DNA of 40,185 bases from Ramlibacter sp. (GTDB taxonomy: Bacteria; Pseudomonadota; Gammaproteobacteria; Burkholderiales; Burkholderiaceae_C), in assembly GCA_028292105.1 (NCBI GenBank), contig JAQGMY010000063.1, forward strand, positions 1 through 40,185, read 5' to 3'. Below, in pieces: positions 27,379 to 35,975 of this stretch. How positions within the stretch are numbered: the first letter of the stretch is position 1; each line of letters opens with the position of its first letter. A model generated the notes under the pieces. It had not been told where the DNA came from and searched no databases. It worked only from the letters and a program-made list of their open reading frames with translations. The position numbers were made by a program, and so were the translations under genes.

Positions 27379-27666
27379 GTGCGCATTCCCAGACCCGCCC
27401 TCCTCTCGCTTTCGGCCGTCCTCACCGCGCTGGCGTACTACCTTGTCCTGTTCACGAACTGGGGCAACGCGTACCACGGCGGCGCCTACCTGGGGACTGT
27501 CTTCACCGACGCGGTGGCCGTGTTGGCGGTGTTCGCATGCGCTGAAGTCATGCGCAGCGAAAAGGCAGTCCCGCTTCGCGCCGTCGCCGGCGCGCTGGGT
27601 GCGCCCCTGGTCCTGGTCCTGGCGTTGATGCTCTGGTACGGCATTCGCCGGCATGTTGAAGGCTGA
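27379..27666 (+). CDS. small hypothetical membrane protein (GTG start proposed)
   Basis: MRIPRPALLSLSAVLTALAYYLVLFTNWGNAYHGGAYLGTVFTDAVAVLAVFACAEVM...LVLVLALMLWYGI; three hydrophobic segments; start uncertain within ORF 27211..27666. Confidence 0.55.
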   Translation: MRIPRPALLSLSAVLTALAYYLVLFTNWGNAYHGGAYLGTVFTDAVAVLAVFACAEVMRSEKAVPLRAVAGALGAPLVLVLALMLWYGIRRHVEG

Positions 27667-27723
27667 GGGCCGGCGGGCCGCGAACTTCATCCGGCTCGCA
27701 GCCCGGATACCGTGGTTCGATCC

Positions 27724-28509
27724 TCAGCGCTGCGAGGGCAGCGTCGACCGGGCGCCCAGGTGCATCCCGCTGTCCAGCAGCAGCAACTCGCCCGTCGTCG
27801 TGCGCGCGCCGTCCACCAGCCAGGCGATCGCCTCGGCCACGTCCTCGGGCGTCGAGGGCCGCCCGAGCGGCGCGACGCGTTCGTAGTTGGCCTTCAGGGC
27901 GTCGAACGCCTGTTGGCCCATGCCGTCCACGAACCAGCGGCTGGTGACCATGCCGGGGCAGACCGCATTGACGCGGATATCCGGCGCCAGCGTGCGCGCA
28001 AGGTGCAAGGTCAGCGCGTTCAGTGCGCCCTTCGACGCGATGTAAGGCACCGACGAACCGATGCCCAGCGAGCCGGCGATCGACGACACATTGACGATGC
28101 AGCCCTGCACCGCCTTCAGGTGCGGCACGCAGGCCCGCACCATCTGGAAGCTGCCGATGGTGTTGACCGCGTAGATGCGCTGGAAGGCTTCGACGTCCAG
28201 CGCCTCCCAGCTGGCCGCGGCACCGAACACGGAAACCCCGGCGTTGTTCACCAGCGCGTCGATGCGGCCGAAGCGCACCACCGTGTCGCTGGCGAGCGCG
28301 CGGCAGTCGTCGTCCTGCGCCACGTCGCCCTGCAGCAGCAAGGTGCCGGCGCCGGCGGCGCGACAGGCCGCTTCGCAAGCTTGCGCCTCGGTGGCGCTGC
28401 GCGAGTAGTTGATGACGAGGTCGTAGCCGCGCTGCGCCAGCAGCAGCGCCGTGGCTGCGCCCACGCCGGTGGCGGAGCCGGTGACGAGAGCAACCTTGCG
28501 TGGCGCCAC
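27724..28509 (-). CDS. SDR-family oxidoreductase (GTG start)
   Basis: KVALVTGSATGVGAATALLLAQRGYDLVINYS; NNAG motif; S..YIASKGALNALT (YxxxK). Confidence 0.9.
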   Translation of the reverse strand: MAPRKVALVTGSATGVGAATALLLAQRGYDLVINYSRSATEAQACEAACRAAGAGTLLLQGDVAQDDDCRALASDTVVRFGRIDALVNNAGVSVFGAAASWEALDVEAFQRIYAVNTIGSFQMVRACVPHLKAVQGCIVNVSSIAGSLGIGSSVPYIASKGALNALTLHLARTLAPDIRVNAVCPGMVTSRWFVDGMGQQAFDALKANYERVAPLGRPSTPEDVAEAIAWLVDGARTTTGELLLLDSGMHLGARSTLPSQR

Positions 28510-29150
28510 TATTTCGCCTGGGCCGCCTTGCGGTCCGCCACCACTTTCCGGGCCGAGGCCCGCTCGCCCACCAGCTTCAGGTAAGGCTTGTAGTCGAGGC
28601 CAGCCGCGGCCAGCAAGTCCTCGCCATAGACCGCCTTGGTCGCCATGCCCACCAGCGGCAGGTCGGCGAAGGCCGAACAGTCGGCCATGGTGAAGGTGTC
28701 GCCGGCCACGTACGGGGCGAACTTCGCCAGCCGCTGGAAGGCGGCGATCCGCTGCTCGATCTCCTTGCGGATGCGCGCGGCGTTGCCTTCGCTCAGCGCG
28801 GGGGCGCCAAAGAACGCCGAGGGGTACAACTGCCGCGCGGCGATCTCGAGATGCCAGTCGATGAAGACGACCAGCTCGCGCACCTTGGCCGCGGCGAAAG
28901 GATCCTTGGGCAGCAGCGGCGGCTGCGGATAGGCGGCCTCCAGGTACTCCAGGATCGGCTGGCTTTCGCAAACGCAGCCCGCCGTCGTCGTGATGTACGG
29001 GATCTTGCCCAAGGGCGAAGCGGCCAGCAGCTCGGGGCTTTTCTCCATCACCCCGACGTACTTTTCCTGGAACGGGATGCCCTTTTCCAGCAGCGCGAGC
29101 TTGACCTTGTTGTAGTAGTTGCTGACCGAAAATCCGTGCAGGGTGATCAT
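28509..29150 (-). CDS. glutathione S-transferase family protein
   Basis: MITLHGFSVSNYYNKVKLALLEKGIPFQEKYVGVMEKSPELLAASPLGKIPYITTTAGCVCESQPILEYLE. Confidence 0.9.
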   Translation of the reverse strand: MITLHGFSVSNYYNKVKLALLEKGIPFQEKYVGVMEKSPELLAASPLGKIPYITTTAGCVCESQPILEYLEAAYPQPPLLPKDPFAAAKVRELVVFIDWHLEIAARQLYPSAFFGAPALSEGNAARIRKEIEQRIAAFQRLAKFAPYVAGDTFTMADCSAFADLPLVGMATKAVYGEDLLAAAGLDYKPYLKLVGERASARKVVADRKAAQAK

Positions 29151-29166
29151 GCGGCTCTCCAGGGGG

Positions 29167-30150
29167 TCATTCGATCTTGGCGCCGGATTCCTTGACCACG
29201 CGCGCCCACTTGACGGTCTCGGCCTGGATCAGGGCGGCCAGGGCTTCCGGGGTACCGGGGGCGGGGTCCAGGCCCAGCTTGCCCAGCTTTTCCTTCACGT
29301 CCGGCATCGCCAGCACCTTCAGGGTTTCGGCGTTGATGCGCATCTGCACGTCGCGCGGCAGGCCGGGTGAAGCGAGCAGCGCGAACCAGGAAGTCGCCTC
29401 GAATCCCGGCAGGCCCGACTCCGCGATCGTCGGCACGTTCGGGGCGGCGGCATTGCGGTGGGCGCTGGTGACCGCGATGGCCTTGAGCTTGCCTTCCTGC
29501 ACCAGCGGCAGCGCCGAAGGCATGTTGTCGAAGATCATCTGGATGCGGCCGCCCAGCAGGTCGGGAATGGCTTCGGCGCGGCCCTTGTACGGCACGTGCT
29601 GCATCTTCACGCCGGCGAGGGTGTTGAACAATTCGCCGGACAGGTGGATCGAGGTGCCGCTGCCGGAGGAGCCGAAGAACAGCTTTTCCTTCCTGGCCAG
29701 CGCGATCAGCTCGCGCACGTTGTTGGCCGGCACGTCCTTGTTCACCACCAGCAGGTTGGGGGTGGACGCCAGGAAGCTGATCGGCGTGAAGTCCTTGATG
29801 TTGTTGTACGGGATCTTCTCGTACAGGGACGGGTTGATGGCGTGCGTGCCGACGGTGCCGATCACCAGCGTGTAGCCGTCCCCCGGGGCCTTGGCCACCA
29901 GGTCGGCGCCGATGTTGCCGCCGGCGCCCGGCTTGTTGTCCACGGTGACCGGCTGGCCCAGCGCACCCCATTTTTCCGCCAGCACGCGGGCCAGCGTGTC
30001 CGGCGCGCCGCCCGGCGGGAAGGTCACGATGATCCGCACCGGGCGGGTCGGCCAGGCGCCGCCCTGCGCCAGCGCCGACGACAGCGGCAGCGCGGCGGTG
30101 AGCAGCAGCCCCGAGAGGGCGGCAAGGGTGCGAAGGCGCGATCGGGACAT
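29167..30150 (-). CDS. TTT-family (Bug) substrate-binding protein
   Basis: Signal peptide; WPTRPVRIIVTFPPGGAPDTLARVLAEKWGALGQPVTVDNKPGAGGNIGADLVAKAPGDGYTLVIG. Confidence 0.92.
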   Translation of the reverse strand: MSRSRLRTLAALSGLLLTAALPLSSALAQGGAWPTRPVRIIVTFPPGGAPDTLARVLAEKWGALGQPVTVDNKPGAGGNIGADLVAKAPGDGYTLVIGTVGTHAINPSLYEKIPYNNIKDFTPISFLASTPNLLVVNKDVPANNVRELIALARKEKLFFGSSGSGTSIHLSGELFNTLAGVKMQHVPYKGRAEAIPDLLGGRIQMIFDNMPSALPLVQEGKLKAIAVTSAHRNAAAPNVPTIAESGLPGFEATSWFALLASPGLPRDVQMRINAETLKVLAMPDVKEKLGKLGLDPAPGTPEALAALIQAETVKWARVVKESGAKIE

Positions 30151-30254
30151 CGGAAGGGCTCCTGGATTTTGTGGACAGCTGTTGCTGCGGGGATTCTCCG
30201 TGCAGCCGGCCGTCCCCAGCTATAGGGCTTTCCTGCGGGCAGCGCCCACCCCAG

Positions 30255-30276
30255 CCCTCCCCCCGGCGGGGGAGGG
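30255..30276. repeat. GC-rich perfect hairpin CCCTCCCCC-CGGC-GGGGGAGGG within a palindromic intergenic element
   Basis: 9-bp perfect arms, 4-nt loop, in the divergent intergenic region. Confidence 0.7.
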
Positions 30277-30302
30277 AGAAATACCAGATATCCTCCAGCG
30301 CC

Positions 30303-30905
30303 ATGCAGCCGCCGTCCATGCCTACCCCCGAGGAACTCGCACTGCTGGAGCCTTTCGAGCGCATCGGGCTGGACCGCATCGCCGTGGTCAGCACCGCCGA
30401 CGACGCGCGGCGGGCCGCCGAGGCACTCGTGCTGGTGCCGGTGTGGGGCTTCGACACCGAGTCCAAGCCGACCTTCAACGCGGGGGAGGCCTCCGACGGG
30501 CCGCACATCATCCAGCTGGCCACGCTGGAGGCGGTGTTCATCTTCCAGCTGCACGAGCCGCAGTGCCGCCGCATCGCCGGTGAGCTGCTGGCGCGGCAGG
30601 GGATCGTCAAGGCCGGTTTCGGGCTGGGCGACGACAAGCGCCGCATCGTGCACAAGCTCGGTGTGGAGCCGCAGGACGTGCTCGACCTGGACACCGTGTT
30701 CCGCCAGCGCGGCTACCGGCGGCAGATGGGGACCAAGGCGGCCGTCGCAGTGCTGTTCGAGCGGCGCTACCTGAAATCCAAGCGGGCCGCGACCTCCAAC
30801 TGGGCGCAGCGCCAGCTGACCCCGCAGCAGTTGCTGTACGCCGCCAACGACGCCTGGGCGGCCCTGCGCGTGTACCAGGCGCTCGGCCTGCCGATGGCGC
30901 CCTAG
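30303..30905 (+). CDS. 3'-5' exonuclease, RNase D-like (DEDD)
   Basis: VWGFDTESKPTF (Exo I), ILDLDTVF-like VLDLDTVFRQ, LLYAANDAWAALRVYQAL (Exo III). Confidence 0.88.
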   Translation: MQPPSMPTPEELALLEPFERIGLDRIAVVSTADDARRAAEALVLVPVWGFDTESKPTFNAGEASDGPHIIQLATLEAVFIFQLHEPQCRRIAGELLARQGIVKAGFGLGDDKRRIVHKLGVEPQDVLDLDTVFRQRGYRRQMGTKAAVAVLFERRYLKSKRAATSNWAQRQLTPQQLLYAANDAWAALRVYQALGLPMAP

Positions 30906-30908
30906 ACC

Positions 30909-32951
30909 CTAGACCCTGGACCCCAGCACGTCCTGCACCTTGCGCAGCATGACGTCGATCAGCACCGGCTTGCGCAGCAGCTCGATCTTCTCCGCCGCCA
31001 GGTCGCTGTCCATCGCTTCCTGCGCATAGCCGGTGATCAGGATCACCTTCAGCTCCGGCCGGCTGGCGCGGGCGGCGTCCGCCAGCTGCTTGCCGCTGAC
31101 ACCGCCCGGCAGCCCGATGTCCGTCAGCAGCAGGTCGACGCGGCCAAGGCGATTCAGCAGCTCCGCGGCTTCGGCCGCCGTGACGGCCGCGTGCACCTCG
31201 TAGCCCAGGCCGCCCAGGGTCTCGACGGCCAGGCTGCGCACCACCTCGTCGTCCTCGACGACCACGATGATCTCGCCGCGCCCAGTGGCCAGCTCGGTCA
31301 GCGGCTGCACCAGCGGCGCCGCCGCCTCGCCCTGGTAGCGCGGCAGCAGCACGGAGACTTCCGTGCCCTCGCCCAGCCGGCTGCTGATCGTGGCGAAGCC
31401 GCCCGACTGCCGCGCGAAGCCATAGACCATCGACAGCCCGAGCCCCGTGCCGACCCCGATGGGCTTGGTGGTGAAGAAGGGATCGAAAGCGCGGTCGATC
31501 ACGTCCTGCGGCATGCCAGTACCGGTGTCGCTGACGGTGACCCGGACGAAGTCACCGGCCTCGAGTGTGTCGTCCGGGCCGACCTGCGTCGGCGGCAAGG
31601 CCACGTTGGCCGTGCGCAGCGTGAGCTGCCCGCCATCTGGCATCGCGTCGCGCGCGTTGATGGCCAGGTTGAGGATGGCGCTTTCCAGCTGGTTGGGGTC
31701 GCACCTGGTCGACCACGCCCCGGGCGCGAGGTCCAGCGCCAGCGTGATCGATTCGCCGGTGCTGCGACGCACCAGCTCGCGCAGCGACTGCACCAGCGCG
31801 TTCAGGTCCACCGGCTGCGGCGCCAGCGGCTGCTGCCGCGAAAAGGCCAGCAGCCGGTGCGTCATCGCCCCGGCCCGGTGCGCCGACTTCATTGCCATGT
31901 CGACGAAGCGCGGGATGCTGTCGGTGCGGCCGCTGGCATGCAGGCGCCGGATCAGGTCGAGCGCGCCGACGATGCCTTGCAGCATGTTGTTGAAGTCGTG
32001 CGCGATGCCGCCGGTGAGCTGGCCGATCGCTTCCATCTTGTGGGCCTGCCGCAGCTTGGCCTCGGCCTGGACCAGCTGCTGCGTGCGCAGCCCGACCTGC
32101 CGCTCCAGTTCCTCGCGGGATCGGGTCAGCACCTCGCGCGCGTCGACGATGTCCTGGATGTCGGTGCAGGTGCCGAACCAGCGCACGATCTGGCCCTGCT
32201 CGTCGCGCAAGGGCTGTGCCCGGCCCAGCACCCACCGGTACTGGCCGGAGCGGTGCCGCAGGCGGTATTCGATGTGGTAGGTCTCGCCGGTCTGCAGGCT
32301 GTGCCGCCACACGGCCCAGGCACGGCGCTGGTCATCCGGATGGAACACGTCGTTCCAGCCCACGCCGTCGGTGGAGCCGGGCGGCACGCCGGTGTATTCG
32401 TACCAGCGGTCGTTGTAGTAGTCGTGGAAGCCGTCGGCCCGGGTCGACCAGACCATCTGGTCGATCGAGTTGCTGATGGCGCGGAACTTGGCTTCGCTTT
32501 CACGCAAGGCCGCCTGCGCCGCCACCCGCTCGGTCGCGTCCGTGGCCTGGATGAAGATGCCGACCACCTCGCCGGCCTCGCGCACCGGCTGGAACACGAA
32601 GTCCACCACCCGCTGCTTGAGCGTGCCGTCCGCCGGGTCGCGCAGGTCCACCTGCACCTCGTTGCCGACGAACGCGCGGCCGGAGGCGAAGACCTTGTCC
32701 AGCAGCTCGACGAAGCGCTGCCCCACCACCTCCGGCAGGGCCTGGTCGACCGTGCGCCCCACCAGGTCGTCGCGGCCCACCAGCCGCTGGTAGGCCTCGT
32801 TGGCGAACTTGATCTCGTGGCGCGGCCCCGCCAGCCAGGCCACGGCAGCGGGCCCGTCCCGGAACAGGCGCTCCAGTTCCTCCAGGTCGTAGCTGGGGGC
32901 CTGCCTGCGCGCGCCATCGCCGGACCCCGGCTGAGTTGCGGGAGTGTTCAC
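30909..32951 (-). CDS. PAS-domain hybrid sensor histidine kinase with C-terminal receiver (GTG start)
   Basis: Two PAS-like regions; HKMEAIGQLTGGIAHDFNNMLQGIVGAL; GVGTGLGLSMVYGFARQSGG; receiver VDLLLTDIGLPGGVSGKQLADAARASRPELKVILITGYA. Confidence 0.92.
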   Translation of the reverse strand: MNTPATQPGSGDGARRQAPSYDLEELERLFRDGPAAVAWLAGPRHEIKFANEAYQRLVGRDDLVGRTVDQALPEVVGQRFVELLDKVFASGRAFVGNEVQVDLRDPADGTLKQRVVDFVFQPVREAGEVVGIFIQATDATERVAAQAALRESEAKFRAISNSIDQMVWSTRADGFHDYYNDRWYEYTGVPPGSTDGVGWNDVFHPDDQRRAWAVWRHSLQTGETYHIEYRLRHRSGQYRWVLGRAQPLRDEQGQIVRWFGTCTDIQDIVDAREVLTRSREELERQVGLRTQQLVQAEAKLRQAHKMEAIGQLTGGIAHDFNNMLQGIVGALDLIRRLHASGRTDSIPRFVDMAMKSAHRAGAMTHRLLAFSRQQPLAPQPVDLNALVQSLRELVRRSTGESITLALDLAPGAWSTRCDPNQLESAILNLAINARDAMPDGGQLTLRTANVALPPTQVGPDDTLEAGDFVRVTVSDTGTGMPQDVIDRAFDPFFTTKPIGVGTGLGLSMVYGFARQSGGFATISSRLGEGTEVSVLLPRYQGEAAAPLVQPLTELATGRGEIIVVVEDDEVVRSLAVETLGGLGYEVHAAVTAAEAAELLNRLGRVDLLLTDIGLPGGVSGKQLADAARASRPELKVILITGYAQEAMDSDLAAEKIELLRKPVLIDVMLRKVQDVLGSRV

Positions 32952-34996
32952 TGGATCATCTTGAGGAGGCGACCCAGGATGTCGTCCACCATTTCCTGCA
33001 CCGGGTCGCGGGCGGGCTCGCGCGGCTTGGGCCGCGGCCGCGGGATGTCGAATTCGGTGCGGCTGTCCACCGCGCGCATCCGCAGCGCCTGCTGGAAGAA
33101 CTCGCCCACGATCGGCAGCGCGCTGCGGGCGCCCTGTCCCCAGCTTTCCCCCATGGTGACGCGGTTGTCGTTGAACCCCACCCACGCCCCGGCCACCAGT
33201 TGCGGATGCATCAGGATGAACCAGCCGTCGCTGTTGTCCTGCGTGGTGCCGGTCTTGCCGGCCACGTCGGCCTGGATGCCGTAACGCGTGCGGATCGCGG
33301 CGCCGGTGCCTTCGTCGATCACGCCGCGCATGGCGTTCACCAGCTTGAGCACCTGCGGCTTGGGCATCACCTCGACCGGCTTGGGCTGCGTGAACAGCGC
33401 CAGGGTGCGGCCCTTGCGGTCTTCGACCCGCACGATCAGCTGCGGCTCCCCAAGGTAGCGGCCGTTGTTGGCGAGGGTGCCATAGGCGGTCACCATCTCG
33501 CGCAGCGTGACCGGGCTGGTGCCCAGGGCCAGCGAGGGCACTTGCTCCAGCTTGCTCTCGCGCACGCCGAGCTGCCAGGCCAGGTCGGCCACCTTCTGCG
33601 GGCCGACGCGCTGCATCACCTGCGCGGTGATGCTGTTGCGCGACTGGGCCAGGCCATCGCGCAAGGTCATGGGCTCGTTGGTGGGCGGCGTGCTGTCGCG
33701 CGGGCTCCAGACGGCGCCGCCGCGGTCGCGGATGTCCACGGCCTGGTCGAGGAAGGTGTCCTCCGGCGACATGCCGTCGAGGAAGGCGGCGCCGTAGACG
33801 AAGGGCTTGAAGGTCGAGCCCGGCTGGCGCCGCGCTTGGTTGACGTGGTCGAACTGCTCCTGCGCGAAGTCGGCGCTGCCCACCCATGCCTTCACCTGTG
33901 CGTTGCGCGGGTCCAGGGCCAGGAAGCCGGCCTGCAGCAGCGCCCTTTCCTCGCTCTTGCGCCGGGCGCGGTCGGCGTACTCCTGCAACTGCCGCAGCTG
34001 GCGCGAGACGGCCTGGTTGGCGGCCTTTTGCAGCCGGCTGTCGATGGTGGTGCGGACCACCAGGCCGTCGGAGTAGATGTCGTAGTCCTCCCGGTCGGCC
34101 CACGCTATCAGCCATTTGCGGACCTGCTGCGCGACGTGCGGGGCGATGCCGACCGGCTCGGCCTGGCGCTCGAAGTCCAGCAGCAGCGGCCGCGCGGCCA
34201 GCACTTCTGCCCGCTTCGGATCGAGCTTGCCGTGCTTGGCCATCTGCGCCAGCACGGTGTTGCGCCGCTCGCGCGCCCGCTCCGGATTGAGCACCGGGTT
34301 GTAGTAGCTGGTGCCCTTGAGCATGCCGATCAGCGTGGCGCTTTCCAGCACGTCGAGCTGGTTGGCCGACTTGTCGAAGTAGGTCCGCGCGGCCATTTCG
34401 ATGCCGAACGCGTTGTAGAGGAAAGGCACCGTGTTCAGGTAGGTCTCGAGGATCTCCTGCTTGGAGTAGATCGCCTCGATCTTCAGCGCGGTGATCGCTT
34501 CCTTGGCCTTGCGGTTCAGCGAGACGGCGCGGCCGATCTCGTTGGGGTACATGTTGCGGGCCAGCTGCTGCGTGATGGTGGAGCCGCCCTCCCGCTTGCC
34601 GCGCAGCGTGTTCAGCACGGCCGCCGCGGTGCGGCGCAAATCGATGCCGTGGTGCTCGAAGAAACGGTGGTCCTCGGTGGCGATCAGCGCGTCGACCACG
34701 GGCTTGGACACCTTCGAGAGCGGCACCCACTGGCGGTTGATGCGGCGGAATTCGGCCAGCGTGACGCCGTCGGCGGACAGCACCATGGTGGGCACCTCGG
34801 TCTTGGCCTTGCGCAGGTCCGAAATGCTGGGCGTGAACGGGATCAGGACCAGCAGGTAAGCCAGCAGCAAGGCCGGCGGCAGCAGCGCAGCGCGCACCGG
34901 ATGCGCGCGTGCCAGGGCGACACCGCGCCGGAACTGCAGGAGCGCCCAGTCGCGGGCGCGGGTGAAGGCCGGTGTCATACGAAAAAATCTATCCAA
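32948..34996 (-). CDS. PBP1-type bifunctional penicillin-binding protein (alternative start 34978)
   Basis: Glycosyltransferase motifs ATEDHRFFEHHGID, GGSTITQQLARNMYPNEIGRAVSLNRKAKE; transpeptidase RRQPGSTFKPFVYGAAF (SxxK), SRNS, KTGTTQDNSDGWF. Confidence 0.93.
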   Translation of the reverse strand: MDRFFRMTPAFTRARDWALLQFRRGVALARAHPVRAALLPPALLLAYLLVLIPFTPSISDLRKAKTEVPTMVLSADGVTLAEFRRINRQWVPLSKVSKPVVDALIATEDHRFFEHHGIDLRRTAAAVLNTLRGKREGGSTITQQLARNMYPNEIGRAVSLNRKAKEAITALKIEAIYSKQEILETYLNTVPFLYNAFGIEMAARTYFDKSANQLDVLESATLIGMLKGTSYYNPVLNPERARERRNTVLAQMAKHGKLDPKRAEVLAARPLLLDFERQAEPVGIAPHVAQQVRKWLIAWADREDYDIYSDGLVVRTTIDSRLQKAANQAVSRQLRQLQEYADRARRKSEERALLQAGFLALDPRNAQVKAWVGSADFAQEQFDHVNQARRQPGSTFKPFVYGAAFLDGMSPEDTFLDQAVDIRDRGGAVWSPRDSTPPTNEPMTLRDGLAQSRNSITAQVMQRVGPQKVADLAWQLGVRESKLEQVPSLALGTSPVTLREMVTAYGTLANNGRYLGEPQLIVRVEDRKGRTLALFTQPKPVEVMPKPQVLKLVNAMRGVIDEGTGAAIRTRYGIQADVAGKTGTTQDNSDGWFILMHPQLVAGAWVGFNDNRVTMGESWGQGARSALPIVGEFFQQALRMRAVDSRTEFDIPRPRPKPREPARDPVQEMVDDILGRLLKMIQ

Positions 34997-35092
34997 AGCT
35001 GAGGTGGGCGGGAGTAGGACTGCGGCGGGAGCGGGCCGTTCAGCACGATGGGTAAGTCCTTGTGACCAGGCGTGCGGCGGTCGATGGCGGTC

Positions 35093-35449
35093 TCAGCCAC
35101 CTGCGCGCTTGACCGTGTAGCCCCGGCCCTGCAGGCTGGCGATGACCTTGTCCACGTGGTCGCCCTGCACCTCGATGATGCCGTCCTTCACGGTACCACC
35201 GGTGCCGCAGGAAGCCTTGAGCTCCTTGCCCAATTTTTCCAGGGCCGCCGGGTCCACCGGAACGCCGCGCACCACGGTGACGGCCTTGCCGCCGCGGCCC
35301 TTGGTTTCGCGCTGCACGCGAACGATGCCGTCGCCGGCCGGCGCCCTGGCCTGCCGGCAGATGCATTGGCCCATGGGCTTGCCGCAGCCCGGGCAGGCGC
35401 GGCCGAAATCGGTGGAGTAGACGAGGCGCGTGGGAGGGGAGTTCTTCAT
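35093..35449 (-). CDS. SUI1/YciH-family translation initiation factor-like protein
   Basis: VRVQRETKGRGGKAVTVVRGVPVDPAALEKLGKELKASCGTGGTVKDGIIEVQGDHVDKVIASLQGRGYTVKRAGG. Confidence 0.93.
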   Translation of the reverse strand: MKNSPPTRLVYSTDFGRACPGCGKPMGQCICRQARAPAGDGIVRVQRETKGRGGKAVTVVRGVPVDPAALEKLGKELKASCGTGGTVKDGIIEVQGDHVDKVIASLQGRGYTVKRAGG

Positions 35450-35486
35450 CGTCGGGCGGCCTGGATGGCTTGGCCAGCCCGGATTG

Positions 35487-35756
35487 TCACCCCTGGCGGC
35501 CGGCTCCCCCGCGGGACAGCAGCCACTCCAGCAGCACCAGCGCTGCCGCGATGAGCACGCTCCAGATGGCCACCGACGGCCACATGTGGGCCGTGTAGGC
35601 GTCCGAGGCCTTGGTGTACGCCTGCAGGGCGGCCTCGGCCCCCTGGGCGAAGCCGTCGGTTTCCCTGGTCGAAAGCGAGCTGCGCTGCCCCTGCGAGGCG
35701 GCGCCAGAGCGCCCCAGTGTCAACAGTGCGGTGCCGATATGGTTCAAGGTGATCAT
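35487..35756 (-). CDS. small hypothetical protein with a C-terminal TM helix
   Basis: MITLNHIGTALLTLGRSGAASQGQRSSLSTRETDGFAQGAEAALQAYTKASDAYTAHMWPSVAIWSVLIAAALVLLEWLLSRGGAGRQG; aggaggg-like RBS. Confidence 0.6.
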   Translation of the reverse strand: MITLNHIGTALLTLGRSGAASQGQRSSLSTRETDGFAQGAEAALQAYTKASDAYTAHMWPSVAIWSVLIAAALVLLEWLLSRGGAGRQG

Positions 35757-35975
35757 GGCGCCCTCCTGGCCGGTGGTGAGGAACCGGCAACGCCCTGGCA
35801 GTGAACTTAGCACCGGCCCGCGCCCCGCACATCACCTGTTGGATGGAGCAGCTGTGTCGGGGTGTTGCACCCGGCGGAGCTTGGGTCCAGCATGCGTCAT
35901 CCGTCATCGGGGAGATGGCAGCCGCCCCAGGCGCGGCTATCCTGCACGAGAGTCACCGGACAACGGGAGATCGTC

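Noticed and set aside
30909-34730. 1273-aa ORF suggesting a fusion of the kinase with an upstream domain
   Set aside because: Upstream part is a shifted frame of the PBP gene (Arg/Gly/Ala-rich noise); the real kinase starts at GTG 32951
31191-35002. Long plus-strand ORFs (697 aa and 688 aa) antisense to the kinase and PBP
   Set aside because: No recognisable domains, compositionally biased; opposite strand carries complete conserved motifs
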